Positions 18,584-28,157 of a stretch of 64,000 bases of DNA are shown here, piece by piece. The translations under genes were made by a program, and so were the position numbers. Positions within the stretch are counted from its first letter, which is position 1. Each line of letters starts with the position of its first letter. Source of the stretch: Harenicola maris (GTDB lineage: Bacteria; Pseudomonadota; Alphaproteobacteria; Rhodobacterales; Rhodobacteraceae); assembly GCA_018524345.1 (NCBI GenBank), contig JADQAZ010000001.1, positions 62,001 to 126,000 of the forward strand, given 5' to 3'. The notes beneath the pieces were generated by a model that ran no database searches, was not told the origin of the DNA, and was given only the letters and a program-made list of their open reading frames with translations.

Positions 18584-19365
18584 TCTGTGCCCTCCGGAAA
18601 GCGTGGATCGGTGCCGACGGGGCGATAGCGGCGGTCATAATCGCCCGCATAGAGGCGGCTTTCGTCGAACCCGGTTGCCGCAAGGGCGGGGCCCACGAGG
18701 ATAAGGGCAGAGCGGGCCATCTCCTTGGGCACTTCGGTTTCCAAGGTGCCTAGGGTCGCGCGCAGGATTTTCTCGTCCGGCCAAGTGGCGCGCCAGACAA
18801 CGGCGACGGGGCAATCGGCGCCGTAATGCGGAGTTAGCCGCTCCGTGACATCGGCCAGCACATGCACCGACAGATGGATGGCAAGGGTCGCGCGGGTGGC
18901 GGCGAAGTTTTCCAGCGTTTCGTTCGGCGGCATGGCTGTGGCGCGGCCCGAGGTGCGGGTCAGGACAACCGACTGCGCAAGGCCGGGCAGGGTAAGCTCG
19001 GTTTGCAGAGCGGCGGCAGCGGCGGCAAAGGAGGGCACGCCGGGGGTCACATCAAAGGGGATATCAAGGGCGCGCAACCGGCGGAGCTGTTCGCCCATGG
19101 CGGACCAGACGGACAGGTCGCCGGAATGCAGGCGGGCGATGTCATGGCCCGCGTCATGGGCGGTTTGGATATGGTCCATGATCTCGTCCAGCGACAGCGG
19201 CGCTGTGTTGATGATCACCGCGCCTTCGGGGCAATGGCTCAGCAAAGCCTGCGGCACCAAGGAGCCGGCATAAAGGCAGGTTTGGCTGCTGGCGATCAAG
19301 GATTGCCCTCGTAGGGTGATCAGGTCGGCGGCGCCGGGGCCCGCGCCGATGAAGTGGACGGTCAT
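18580..19365 (-). CDS. cobM: Precorrin-4 C11-methyltransferase
   Basis: 261 residues. Tetrapyrrole methylase with [17 protein letters not shown] at the N-terminus, the product-loop segment [17 protein letters not shown] and the turn [15 protein letters not shown]. It methylates C11 of precorrin-4 to give precorrin-5. It overlaps cobE upstream and cobB downstream by 4 nt each, so translation of the run is tightly coupled. Confidence 0.95.
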   Translation of the reverse strand: MTVHFIGAGPGAADLITLRGQSLIASSQTCLYAGSLVPQALLSHCPEGAVIINTAPLSLDEIMDHIQTAHDAGHDIARLHSGDLSVWSAMGEQLRRLRALDIPFDVTPGVPSFAAAAAALQTELTLPGLAQSVVLTRTSGRATAMPPNETLENFAATRATLAIHLSVHVLADVTERLTPHYGADCPVAVVWRATWPDEKILRATLGTLETEVPKEMARSALILVGPALAATGFDESRLYAGDYDRRYRPVGTDPRFPEGTE

Positions 19366-19748
19366 TGGGATGGGCTTTCTGTTTGAGGTCTTGGTGTGGC
19401 GACTGCGGCGGTGGCCATGCCGCCAGGGCAGGTGCTTCGCGGGGCGATCAGGGTGGCCATGGGCCCCGCGGCATGAAGGGCGGCCGCCTCGGCAAGGCTG
19501 CCGGTGCCGAACATCTCCATGGCGCGGGGGGAATGCGTTGGGGTTGGGGTGCCCTTCAGCACGGCCTGTGGAACACCGATGACTGGCAAGGAAAGAGTTT
19601 CGGCAAGGGCGCGCAGGGGGGCAGCTTGGACCTTGCTTTCAACTGTCGCAAGAGCGGTCAGGCTTGCCAGAGGCACAGCCGTAGCCTGAAGGGCCGCTGC
19701 AAGGTCGCCTGCGCTCGCCTGACCGCGAAAGCCCAGACCGGCGATCAT
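19362..19748 (-). CDS. cobE: CobE / CbiG C-terminal-like cobalamin biosynthesis protein
   Basis: 128 residues starting at ATG 19748 inside the cobL stop (ATGA); an in-frame ATG at 19763 would lie wholly within cobL. It matches the short CobE family, equivalent to the C-terminal domain of Cbi[51 protein letters not shown] and a Pro/Thr-rich tail. CobE is known to be needed for aerobic cobalamin synthesis but its biochemical step is unsettled; binding of a pathway intermediate has been proposed. Position between cobL and cobM is typical. Confidence 0.85.
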   Translation of the reverse strand: MIAGLGFRGQASAGDLAAALQATAVPLASLTALATVESKVQAAPLRALAETLSLPVIGVPQAVLKGTPTPTHSPRAMEMFGTGSLAEAAALHAAGPMATLIAPRSTCPGGMATAAVATPRPQTESPSQ

Positions 19749-20929
19749 AGAGTGACGCTCCATTGCACAATGGGCCTCGCGGGTTTCCAGCCGTGCAGGG
19801 AGCCAAGAGGCTCGGCACTGGCAAGTTCGATGCGGGTGAGGTCTCCGCCATGTGCGGCGTAGAGGGCGGCCAGCCGGGCCTCCGTCTCTAGGGTCACGCC
19901 GTTGGCCACAAGGCGGGTGCCGGGGGCGAGTGTTTGAAACAACACCTCGAACAACCTGTCAGAACCACCGCCGCCAACAAAGACGGCATCGGGGGCAGGA
20001 AGGACTGCCAGTGCTTCAGGGGCCGCGCCGTGATGCACCGTTAGCAAGTGGGCGAGGCCAAAAGCCTGCGCATTGGTGCGAATGTTCGGGATGCGATCGG
20101 CTCGGGGTTCGATCGCCGCGGCGGTTCCGCCCGAGAGGCACCATTCGACCGAGATCGAACCACTGCCCGCCCCGATGTCCCAAAGCCGCTCGCCCATGCG
20201 GGGGGCAAGGGCGCTCAGGGTCAGGGCTCGAACCTGCTGTTTGGTGATTTGGCCATCATGGGCAAACAGGGAATTGGGCAACCCGCTGGCCCGTTGCAAA
20301 AACGGGCCGGAGCGCGGGGTCGCCGCTGCCGCCACGGGGCCCTGCAGTTGCGGCGGATTGGGAGACCCCTGCTTAAAGATCGCCTCGCGCGGGCCGCCAA
20401 GGGCATGGAGGACCAAAAGCTCGGCGTCAAAACCCTGGGCGGTAAGCCACTCGTCCAGCTTACCCACAGCAGCAGGATCGCGCAGGGTGGCAAGAACGGT
20501 TTGACCGGGCGCCAGCACCGGGCGGAGCGTTTCAAACGGCGCCGCATGCAGGGCCATGCAACGGCAGGTTTCCAGCCGAAGGCCAAGGCGAGCGGCGGCG
20601 AGACTAAAGATGCTGGGCGCGCTATGGCACAGCCATTCCGAGGGCGAGAGATGCCGCGCCACCGTGCCGCCTGCGCCGTTCCAAAAGGGGTCACCGGACG
20701 CAAGCATTACGGTGGGGGTGCCGCGCCGCTCCAACAGGGGGGCAATGTCGAAAGGGATCGGCCAAGGCCGGCCGCGGGTGCCAGCCTCAACGAGGGCCAG
20801 GTGTCTTTCGCCGCCAAAGATAACCTCTGCATCGTCAAGGGCATCGCGGCTTGCGCCGGATAGGCTTTGCAGGCCATCTTCGCCCAGACCGATGATGGTA
20901 AGCCACGGCTTTGGAAGAGGATCAGACAT
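19745..20929 (-). CDS. cobL: Precorrin-6Y C5,15-methyltransferase (decarboxylating)
   Basis: 394 residues from ATG 20929. CbiE-CbiT fusion: residues 1-200 are a tetrapyrrole methylase (WLTIIGLGEDGLQSLS, VMLASGDPFWNGAG). Residues about 215-394 are a Rossmann-type SAM methyltransferase (WDIGAGSGSISVEWCL). It methylates C5 and C15 and decarboxylates the acetate at C12, giving precorrin-8X. A GTG at 20956 has GGAGG eight bases upstream and would add nine residues, so the start is open. With the ATG, its start codon shares the palindrome CATG (20927-20930) with cobK on the other strand. Confidence 0.93.
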   Translation of the reverse strand: MSDPLPKPWLTIIGLGEDGLQSLSGASRDALDDAEVIFGGERHLALVEAGTRGRPWPIPFDIAPLLERRGTPTVMLASGDPFWNGAGGTVARHLSPSEWLCHSAPSIFSLAAARLGLRLETCRCMALHAAPFETLRPVLAPGQTVLATLRDPAAVGKLDEWLTAQGFDAELLVLHALGGPREAIFKQGSPNPPQLQGPVAAAATPRSGPFLQRASGLPNSLFAHDGQITKQQVRALTLSALAPRMGERLWDIGAGSGSISVEWCLSGGTAAAIEPRADRIPNIRTNAQAFGLAHLLTVHHGAAPEALAVLPAPDAVFVGGGGSDRLFEVLFQTLAPGTRLVANGVTLETEARLAALYAAHGGDLTRIELASAEPLGSLHGWKPARPIVQWSVTL

Positions 20930-21677
20930 GACGCGTATCTTGATATTGGGGGGCACGAGCGAGGCCTCCGCCTTGGCAAATGCTGTGGCAGAGGGCGGGA
21001 TCGATGCGGTGTTTTCCTATGCGGGACGGACGCTCCACCCCAAGGTGCAGCCCCTGCCAACCCGCGTTGGCGGCTTCGGGGGTGCCTCGGGTTTGGCGGC
21101 CTATCTGCGGGCCGAGGAGATCAGCGGCGTGGTTGACGCAACCCATCCTTTTGCGGTGCAGATGTCGGCCAATGCGGTGGCAGGCTGCGCCGAGGCCGGA
21201 GTGCCCTTGGTTGCGTTTGAACGCCCCAAATGGGTGGCGGGGGACGGGGATGACTGGGTCCATGTGCCCGACATCGAGGCCGCCGTGCGGGCCCTTCCCA
21301 CCACCAGATCGCGCGTGTTTCTGGCCATCGGCCGTCAGCACTTGACCCTCTTCGCTGATGCGCCGCAGCATTTCTATCTGCTGCGCTTGGTCGACCCTTG
21401 GCCCGGGGATCTGCCCCTGCCGGACGCAAGCGCGGTGATCGGCCGCGGCCCTTTCACCGGGGCGGCGGATCAGGTTTTGATGCTGTCCCACGGGATCACC
21501 CATGTGGTTGCCAAAAACTCCGGCGCGCAGAGTGCGGCGGGCAAGCTGGAGGCCGCACGGGCCTTGGGGCTGCCCGTGATCATGGTGGATCGTCCGGCGG
21601 TGCCGGATCGAGAGCTGCGCCATGATGTGGCCGGAGTGATGCAATGGATCGCTCATTCGGCACGTCGGGGGGTATAG
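20928..21677 (+). CDS. cobK: Precorrin-6A reductase
   Basis: 249 residues from ATG 20928, preceded by GAAGAGG at a spacing of 7. Rossmann start RILILGGTSEASALANA, then DATHPFAVQMSANA and AKNSGAQSAAGKLEAARALGLPVIMV, typical of CobK/CbiJ. It reduces precorrin-6A to precorrin-6B with NADPH. It is the only plus-strand gene between 14.7 and 29.9 kb. It faces cobL head-to-head with overlapping start codons and runs tail-to-tail into cobJ with a 25-nt overlap (21653-21677). Its promoter must lie within cobL. Confidence 0.95.
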   Translation: MTRILILGGTSEASALANAVAEGGIDAVFSYAGRTLHPKVQPLPTRVGGFGGASGLAAYLRAEEISGVVDATHPFAVQMSANAVAGCAEAGVPLVAFERPKWVAGDGDDWVHVPDIEAAVRALPTTRSRVFLAIGRQHLTLFADAPQHFYLLRLVDPWPGDLPLPDASAVIGRGPFTGAADQVLMLSHGITHVVAKNSGAQSAAGKLEAARALGLPVIMVDRPAVPDRELRHDVAGVMQWIAHSARRGV

Positions 21678-22387
21678 ACCCAAGGGCCGATGCGGCGCGT
21701 CGTGCTTGACCCGAGGATGACCACGGTGCGCATATCGGCCATCTCGGGGGTTGCCTCGCCCAATTCGACGGTTTGGATCGCCTCCTCCGGGGTGCTGACA
21801 GCCCGGGCAAAGGAGATCAGGCGTTTCGGGCCACATTCCTCGAGCAAAACCTCAAGCGCACGGGTGAACTGATGCGGGCGGCTTTTGGAACGCGGGTTGT
21901 AAAAGGCCATAGAGAAATCGGCGCGCGCGGCGAGCCGTAGGCGCTCTTCGATCACCGCCCATGGTTTGAGGTTGTCTGACAGGTTGATGGCGCAAAAGTC
22001 ATGCCCCATAGGCGCGCCAAGGCTGGCGGCGGCGGCCAGCATGGCGGTGATGCCGGGCAGGACACGGATATCAAGGGCCTGCCAATCGGGGCGGTTCTCC
22101 ATTGCCTCGAACACAGCGGCGGCCATGGCAAAGACCCCCGGATCGCCAGAGGAAACCACGAGCGCGCGCTTGCCCTCGCTCGCGAGCGTCAGGGCATGTT
22201 CTGCGCGGTCAATCTCCACCCTATTGTCCGTTGGATGCAGGGACAGGCCCTCACGCGGCGCGATGCGGTTGACGTATGGAATGTAGCCGATGACGTCCGT
22301 GGCCTCCGCGATCGCCTGCGTCACCTGCGGGGTTACAAGCTCGGCGTCGCCGGGGCCAAGGCCCGCGATGGTGACCCAGCCGCTCAT
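21653..22387 (-). CDS. cobJ: Precorrin-3B C17-methyltransferase
   Basis: 244 residues from ATG 22387, which overlaps the cobI stop (ATGA). Tetrapyrrole methylase with IAGLGPGDAELVTPQV, YIPYVNRI, VVSSGDPGVFAMAAAVFEAM and LPGITAMLAAAASLGAPMGHDFCAINLSD, all CobJ/CbiH hallmarks. It methylates C17 and contracts the ring of precorrin-3B, giving precorrin-4. It is last of the run cobG-cobH-cobI-cobJ, and its 3' end overlaps the convergent cobK. Confidence 0.95.
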   Translation of the reverse strand: MSGWVTIAGLGPGDAELVTPQVTQAIAEATDVIGYIPYVNRIAPREGLSLHPTDNRVEIDRAEHALTLASEGKRALVVSSGDPGVFAMAAAVFEAMENRPDWQALDIRVLPGITAMLAAAASLGAPMGHDFCAINLSDNLKPWAVIEERLRLAARADFSMAFYNPRSKSRPHQFTRALEVLLEECGPKRLISFARAVSTPEEAIQTVELGEATPEMADMRTVVILGSSTTRRIGPWVYTPRRAE

Positions 22388-23121
22388 GCCGAGGCCTGCA
22401 GTTCGGGGCGGCGGCCATTGCCGTGCACGAGGACAATCGCGAAATACGGACAGTCGGTTTCTGCCATATCGGCAAGGCGGGCAATACGCTGATTGGGGCC
22501 CGTGCCCTGCTCGACCAGCCAAGCGGCCTCAAGACGCCCCGCGGCGGCAAGGGCGCGGCGCACTTTGGGCAAATTGCGCCCGGTCTTCATCACCACAAGG
22601 GCATCTGCGGTTTGCATATGCTGGATCAGCTGGTCCTGCGGCAAGGTCGCCATCAGGACGGTCAGGACATCATCGCCCCATGTGATCGGCTGTTCGGTCG
22701 CCGTCCAACAGCCCGACATGCCGGTGATGCCGGGGATGATCTCCATCTCTACCTTGCTGTGCAGGCGGGTGTAGAGGTGCATGAAGGAACCATAGAAAAA
22801 CGGATCGCCTTCACACAAAACAATTACATCTTCGGTCTGACTCAGGGCGGTAAGCTTGGCGGCCCAATCATCGTAAAAGGTGGCCAGTGCGGCGATATAC
22901 TCGGGGCTGTCGAAGGGCAGCTCGGTCGTCACCGGGTATTCCATGGCGTGCTCGGTCGCGTCATCTCGCAACATGCCATCAACGATGGCGCGGGCCTGTC
23001 CCTTGCGGCCCGCTTTGCGAAAGAACGCCACGTGGCTGGCCTGCCGGATCAAACGATCGGAACGGACCGACATGAGGTCCGGGTTGCCGGGGCCAAGGCC
23101 GGTGCAGATGATCTTGCCCAT
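22384..23121 (-). CDS. cobI: Precorrin-2 C20-methyltransferase
   Basis: 245 residues. Tetrapyrrole methylase: CTGLGPGNPDLMSVRSDRLI at the N-terminus, VIVLCEGDPFFYGSFMHLYTRL in the middle, IIPGITGMSGCWTATEQPI after it. It methylates C20 of precorrin-2, giving precorrin-3A. It is 3 nt from cobH upstream and overlaps cobJ by 4 nt downstream. Confidence 0.95.
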   Translation of the reverse strand: MGKIICTGLGPGNPDLMSVRSDRLIRQASHVAFFRKAGRKGQARAIVDGMLRDDATEHAMEYPVTTELPFDSPEYIAALATFYDDWAAKLTALSQTEDVIVLCEGDPFFYGSFMHLYTRLHSKVEMEIIPGITGMSGCWTATEQPITWGDDVLTVLMATLPQDQLIQHMQTADALVVMKTGRNLPKVRRALAAAGRLEAAWLVEQGTGPNQRIARLADMAETDCPYFAIVLVHGNGRRPELQASA

Positions 23122-23124
23122 GGG

Positions 23125-23754
23125 CTATTCCTTTCGGCTGGCGAGGGCGTTGACCGCCGCAACGGTAATGGCAGAGCCGCCAAGGCGGCCTCTGACGATC
23201 ATAGCGGGAACCGGCGGCGCTGCCATCAGGGCCTCTTTGCTTTCTGCAGCTCCGATAAAACCGACAGGGCAGCCGATGATGGCGGCGGGCCGGGGGCAGG
23301 CAGGATCCTCGAGCATGTTGAGCAGGTGAAACAGAGCCGTAGGGGCATTGCCGATGGCCACAACCGCGCCGTCCAGATGCGGTCGCCAAAGCTCCAGCGC
23401 GGCGGCGGAGCGGGTGTTTTGCATCTCTTTGGCAAGATCCGGCACGGAAGGATCGCGCAGGGTGCAGATGACCTGATTGTCCGCGGGCAGGCGGGGGCGG
23501 GTGATGCCCTCTGACACCATGTAAGCATCGCAAAGGATCGGCGCGCCAGATTCAAGGGCCGCGCGGGCTGCCAATGCCATATCAGGGGTGAATTCCACGT
23601 GCTCCTCAAGCCCGACCATACCGGCGGCGTGGATCATGCGCACGGCAACGATCTCTTCCTCGGGCGTAAAGCGGGCGAGGTTCGCCTCCGCTCGGATTGT
23701 CGCGAAGGAACGGAGGTAAATCTCCGCGCCATTGGTCTCATAAGTATGGGGCAT
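23125..23754 (-). CDS. cobH: Precorrin-8X methylmutase
   Basis: 209 residues, the family length. Catalytic histidine in RMIHAAGMVG (H42, matching the characterised His43 of CobH), then LCDAYMVSEGITR and the C-terminal AIIGCPVGFIGAAESKEAL. It moves the methyl group from C11 to C12, forming hydrogenobyrinate. Its ATG overlaps the cobG stop by one base (TGATG). Confidence 0.95.
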   Translation of the reverse strand: MPHTYETNGAEIYLRSFATIRAEANLARFTPEEEIVAVRMIHAAGMVGLEEHVEFTPDMALAARAALESGAPILCDAYMVSEGITRPRLPADNQVICTLRDPSVPDLAKEMQNTRSAAALELWRPHLDGAVVAIGNAPTALFHLLNMLEDPACPRPAAIIGCPVGFIGAAESKEALMAAPPVPAMIVRGRLGGSAITVAAVNALASRKE

Positions 23755-24911
23755 CAGGGGGTCAGGGCCTTTGGAAGGGTATCAGGGGAAAGGTTTGTAA
23801 GCGCTGGAAGATCGGCGCAGGTGCCGTTGCGGATAAGGTCAAATCCTTGCGGCGTGGCAAGGACGGTCAGGTCGGCAGCGCGGGGGTGCGCACAGGCCTT
23901 AGCGCAGCCAGAGACATGCAGAGTTTGCCCCGCGGGGACCAATGGCGCAAGGCTGCGCGCCAAGGTGCGGGTCGGGGCATGCCCTTGGGGGCAGCGGGGC
24001 GCACCGGTGCAGGCCATCGTCCGCAAGAGTGGGTCATCCTGGGTTGTGATGAGTTCCCGCAGATCAGGCGCCTGTGTTGCCCCTTCCAGCAAGATCATGC
24101 GCCACGGGGTCATGCGCACGGCGCTGAGGCTGGCAAGTTCAACAAGCGTTTCGGCCTGCATCTGGCCAAAGGCCAGAGCGACCAGAGTGCCAGATGTGCT
24201 CGGGCCCGGTGTCTGGCGGGCAGGGGCGGGCGCGGGGTTGCGCTGCATGCCTGCGAAGGCAGGCGGAAGCACAACCCCGCGCCTGAGCAGCCGAGCCATA
24301 CGGCCCGGCGCAGGGCCGGGTAAATCCGCTCTGGCCTGAAGGAACCATTCGGCGAGGTCGATCGCGGCCTGCACGGCCTCGGCGGGTTCGACTTCGGCGC
24401 AGATTTCGGCGCCATCTGCGCAAAGCTGCAGCGTGCCGGTTGAAGTCGCCTCAATTCGGATGTCAGTGGGTGTTTCGCGCAACACGGGCTGCGGCCCGGT
24501 GTCGACGGCAAAGCCAAATTTCGCGGGCAGGCCGGGCAGAGGGGCGGCTGCGAGGGCTGCTTCCAGAGCCCGTGCAATTACCTGTGTCCTGTCGCCCTCC
24601 TGCCAAAAGGGCTGCGTGATGACGTTGCGGTTCGCCTCTGCTTCTGCGCTTTTGTCCAGAAGATTCAGGGCAGAGAGACCATCGAGCAGGGCCGGGTAGC
24701 TTGCTTCGCTCACGCCGCGTATCTGCAAGGCGGCGCGGCTTGAAAGGTCCAATGTGCCGTTGCCATGTGCAACGGACAGCTCCGCAATGCGCTTTGCCTG
24801 CGCCTGTGTCAGCCGCCCAAGTGGCGGGCGCAATCGCACGACAAGGCCATCGCCGGAAGCCATTGGCCGAAGGGCGCCGGGGCACCAGCCTTTGATCTCG
24901 GGGACGCTCAC
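23754..24911 (-). CDS. cobG: Precorrin-3B synthase (oxygen-dependent)
   Basis: 385 residues from GTG 24911, which overlaps the cobN stop (GTGA). A sulfite/nitrite-reductase-like ferredoxin repeat begins KGWCPGALRPMASGDGLVVRLRPP. The [4Fe-4S]/haem-type cysteine motif is near the C-terminus: C-x5-C in CTGAPRC and C-x3-C in GCAKAC. With O2 it hydroxylates precorrin-3A at C20 and forms the lactone, the step that commits the pathway to oxygen. Rhodobacter capsulatus uses CobZ instead; here CobG is present and no CobZ is seen. Confidence 0.93.
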   Translation of the reverse strand: MSVPEIKGWCPGALRPMASGDGLVVRLRPPLGRLTQAQAKRIAELSVAHGNGTLDLSSRAALQIRGVSEASYPALLDGLSALNLLDKSAEAEANRNVITQPFWQEGDRTQVIARALEAALAAAPLPGLPAKFGFAVDTGPQPVLRETPTDIRIEATSTGTLQLCADGAEICAEVEPAEAVQAAIDLAEWFLQARADLPGPAPGRMARLLRRGVVLPPAFAGMQRNPAPAPARQTPGPSTSGTLVALAFGQMQAETLVELASLSAVRMTPWRMILLEGATQAPDLRELITTQDDPLLRTMACTGAPRCPQGHAPTRTLARSLAPLVPAGQTLHVSGCAKACAHPRAADLTVLATPQGFDLIRNGTCADLPALTNLSPDTLPKALTP

Positions 24912-27900
24912 GCGCTGCCCTCTATCGCGGCGGCGATGGAGTTGCGCCGCGTGACCCACAGCCCGGCCTCGCGGAGCGCGGCAAAACGGTTCCGCAGGGC
25001 CTCAAGGGCCATGGGGTTGGCCTCCTCCATAAAGGCGACAAGGTCCTCTCGCCCCAATGTGGCCTCGTGGTAGAGGTCAAAAAGATGCGGTGGAATGGCG
25101 CGGGTCAGGTTGGCCATGGCAGCGAGGTTATCAAGCGTTGCCGTCACCTCCGCCGCGCCGCGAAAACCGTGGCGCATCATACCGCTGGCCCAATCGGGAT
25201 TGGCCGCGCGGGCGCGCACGGTGCGGGCGATTTCCTCTGGCAAAGTGCGGGCGCGAAGGGCGGCGGGGTTGGTGCTGTCGATGTGGTAGAGCGCAGGCGC
25301 ATCGGCACCAAGGCGGGCGGCGGCGGCTGCAAAGCCGGCCTCATGGGCGGCATAGTCGGGCGACATCAGCACGTCCGTTTCGGTCAGGTCCTGCACGTGC
25401 ACAAAACTGTCCGCCCCCTTGACGCGGGCCTCAAGACCGGCGCGATCATGGGTGGAGGTGCCCGCCGCGTCGATCGCCCAAGCGGAACCCTGCAGCCATT
25501 GCTCGCCCGCATGGTTTTGCCCCTCGGCGGAGTAGTCCTCCAGCGCCGCGCCCATGGCAACCCCGTAGTGGCCGGGTTTGGGGCCGAAGACGCGGGGCGC
25601 AGCGGTCAGATAGGGATTGTCGGCGGGACTTTCCTCCCGCAGCGCAAGGGCCTGCGCCCCCGCCTCGAACATTTGCGAGAGGCCGGGGAAAACATCGCGG
25701 AACAGGCCGGAGACCCGCAGCGTTACGTCAATGCGCGGCCTGTCCAACAGGGCCAGCGGCAGGATTTCAAAGCCAGAGACGCGCTCCGATCCCTCATCCC
25801 ATTTCGGGGCGAGGCCGGCGAGGTGCAGCGCCATGGCGAGCTCTTCGCCCGCTGTGCGCATGGTGGCAGAGCCCCACAAATCAACCACAAGGCCGCGCGG
25901 ATAGTCGCCGTGATCCTGTAGATGCCGCCGCACCAGCTCTTCGGCCAGTTTGACGCCCTGAGCATGGGCCGCGCGGGAGGGAACAGCGCGGGGATCGACG
26001 GAGAATAGGTTGCGCCCCGTTGGCAGAACATCCGTCTGCCCGCGATAGGGCGAGCCGGACGGCCCGGGGGCGACGCGCTTGCCATTCAGGGCATCAAGCA
26101 GCCCCTGCATCTCGCCCTCTGCCGCGCCGTAGATGTGCAGACCATCGCCAAACTGGCTTTCCTTGATGTCGCAGACAAATCGGTCAATGCGGGTGATCGC
26201 CTCGGCGGCGGAGGCATCGGGCGTCAGGCCAAGGTCGGCCTCAACACCCGCGCCCTGCGCCTCGGAACGGATCCCTTCGATCAGGCGGTCGCGGCGGGCG
26301 GGGTCGAGGCCATCGGCGGTGGAATATTCGTCGAGCAGGCTTTCGAGGCGGACCAACCCCGCGGGCGTTTCGCTTTCGGCCAAGGGGGGCGGAACGTGGC
26401 CAAGGGTTATGGCCGAGATACGGCGTTTCGCTTGGGCGGCCTCGCCCGGGTCGTTGACGATAAAGGGGTAGAGGACCGGTGTCGTCCCGATCAGGGCCTC
26501 TGGCCAGCAGTCACGCGAGAGGGCCACAGATTTGCCGGGCAGCCATTCCAACGTGCCATGAGCGCCGATGTGCAAGAGGGCATGGATGCCCTGTTCCCGC
26601 AGCCATAGGTAAAAGGCCACATAGCCGTGGCGCGGTGTGCGGCCAGTGTCGTGGTAGTCATCCTCCCGCTGCGCCGCCGCGCCGCGTTCTGGCTGAAGCG
26701 CAACGAGGGCGCGGCCACGGCGCAGGGCGGCAAAGTGGAACGCACCCTCGCGGCAGGCGGGGTCTGCCTCTGGCGCGCCCCATGCCTGGGTCAGGTCCTC
26801 GCGGAGCGTCTCGGGAAGGTTGGCGAGGGCGGCTTGATAGGCCTCAAGTGGCCAGGCGATGGTCTGCGAGTTAAGCGCCTCGGCCAGATCCTCGCCCGCC
26901 TGCGTCTCATACCCAGCCTCCGACAGGCCCGCGAGGATCCCCTCGGCAGAGGCTAGCGCATCAAGGCCAACGGCATGGGCGATCTGATCGGGTCTGCCGG
27001 GATAGGTGGAAAGGATCAGGGCGATTTCGCGTTCTTGAGTCTCTGCTTGCCCAAGGGCGTGCCATGCGGCCACCTTGCCCGCCATGACCTCCGCACGTTC
27101 CCTATCCGCGCTATGCGCAAAGCGGGAGTATTCGAGGGCGGGGTCCTTTTTGCCGGGCTGTTTAAAGCTGACCACGCCGGTGAAGATGCGCCCGTCGACC
27201 TCGGGCAGAACCACATGCATGGCAAGATCGGCTGGGGACAGCCCCCGCTCCGCCAAGGCCCAATCCTTGCGCCGCGCCGTAGACAGGGCCAGTTGGAAGA
27301 CAGGGCAGCCGGGCGCGTCGAGGGGGGAGGGGCCGTCGGCTGACTTGCCGGAAAAGGCGGTGGCATTGACGAGGGCGGCAGGGGGCGCCACGGCAAATGC
27401 CTGCGCAAGAAACTCCGCCGCGCCGGGGGCCTTAAGGGAGGGCACGAAGAGCCCGTAGGCCGCAAAGCCGCGATCCCTCAGGGCGGCAATTATGGCATCC
27501 ACCGGCGCCGTGTCGGCGGCGGTCAGGTAGCTGCGATAGAAGGTGACCGGAACGAGGGGCGCATCAGGCCTGGGCGCGGCAATGACGCCCCGCTCCGGAT
27601 CGTACCAGCCACATTGGGGCACGGTCTTCTCACCCATCACCGGCCCCGCATAAAGGCCCGCGGCAAGGGCAAGCTGCGCCAGAGCCGCCTGCGCCGCCAC
27701 CGCCCCGCCCGCATCGCAAAGCGCCGACAGGCGGCGCAGGGTGGAGGTCGGCAAAGTGGAATAGGCATCAAGCGCGGGGTCTTCGCGGCCATCGGCGGGC
27801 AGAACGGCAATGGCAATGCCGCGGCGCTGTGCTAGATCACGCAGGCACATTAGGCCATAGGGCCAGTAGCTTTCCCCGCCAATCAGCCGGATCAAGATAC

Positions 27901-28153
27901 CCTTGGCCCCGGACAGTGTGTTTTCAACATAGGTGTCGACAGAAAGGGGGTGTTTCAGGGCCACCAGATTGGCGAGCCGTGTGCTCGGCAGGCCCGATTG
28001 TCCACCCTGCGCCGCGCGATGCCAGCCCGCCGCGAAAGCGCCAAGGTCACTGTCGGAAAACGACAGCACCACCAGATCGGCCGGGGTTTGACCCAGATCG
28101 AACGGCGTGTCGGTTTCCTCTAACCCGTGGCTTTCGCGAAAGACGACATGCAT
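24908..28153 (-). CDS. cobN: Cobaltochelatase large subunit CobN
   Basis: 1081 residues, shorter than Pseudomonas denitrificans CobN (about 1275). CobN/Mg-chelatase H-type protein: LIRLIGGESYWPYG near 95, the conserved HIGAHGTLEWLPGKS about half way, then VVDLWGSATMRTAGEE, SGLFRDVFPGL and the C-terminal MMRHGFRGAAEVTATLDNL. With the AAA+ partner CobS and CobT it inserts Co(II) into hydrogenobyrinate a,c-diamide with ATP. Those partners are not in this window. It sits 4 nt after cobW and overlaps cobG. Confidence 0.95.
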   Translation of the reverse strand: MHVVFRESHGLEETDTPFDLGQTPADLVVLSFSDSDLGAFAAGWHRAAQGGQSGLPSTRLANLVALKHPLSVDTYVENTLSGAKGILIRLIGGESYWPYGLMCLRDLAQRRGIAIAVLPADGREDPALDAYSTLPTSTLRRLSALCDAGGAVAAQAALAQLALAAGLYAGPVMGEKTVPQCGWYDPERGVIAAPRPDAPLVPVTFYRSYLTAADTAPVDAIIAALRDRGFAAYGLFVPSLKAPGAAEFLAQAFAVAPPAALVNATAFSGKSADGPSPLDAPGCPVFQLALSTARRKDWALAERGLSPADLAMHVVLPEVDGRIFTGVVSFKQPGKKDPALEYSRFAHSADRERAEVMAGKVAAWHALGQAETQEREIALILSTYPGRPDQIAHAVGLDALASAEGILAGLSEAGYETQAGEDLAEALNSQTIAWPLEAYQAALANLPETLREDLTQAWGAPEADPACREGAFHFAALRRGRALVALQPERGAAAQREDDYHDTGRTPRHGYVAFYLWLREQGIHALLHIGAHGTLEWLPGKSVALSRDCWPEALIGTTPVLYPFIVNDPGEAAQAKRRISAITLGHVPPPLAESETPAGLVRLESLLDEYSTADGLDPARRDRLIEGIRSEAQGAGVEADLGLTPDASAAEAITRIDRFVCDIKESQFGDGLHIYGAAEGEMQGLLDALNGKRVAPGPSGSPYRGQTDVLPTGRNLFSVDPRAVPSRAAHAQGVKLAEELVRRHLQDHGDYPRGLVVDLWGSATMRTAGEELAMALHLAGLAPKWDEGSERVSGFEILPLALLDRPRIDVTLRVSGLFRDVFPGLSQMFEAGAQALALREESPADNPYLTAAPRVFGPKPGHYGVAMGAALEDYSAEGQNHAGEQWLQGSAWAIDAAGTSTHDRAGLEARVKGADSFVHVQDLTETDVLMSPDYAAHEAGFAAAAARLGADAPALYHIDSTNPAALRARTLPEEIARTVRARAANPDWASGMMRHGFRGAAEVTATLDNLAAMANLTRAIPPHLFDLYHEATLGREDLVAFMEEANPMALEALRNRFAALREAGLWVTRRNSIAAAIEGSA

Positions 28154-28157
28154 GATG

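Noticed and set aside
16595-18628. 677-codon plus-strand open frame opposite cobA and cobB
   Set aside because: It mirrors two well-conserved genes, resembles no family and arises from high GC content; its predicted protein is Gly/Arg/His-rich noise.
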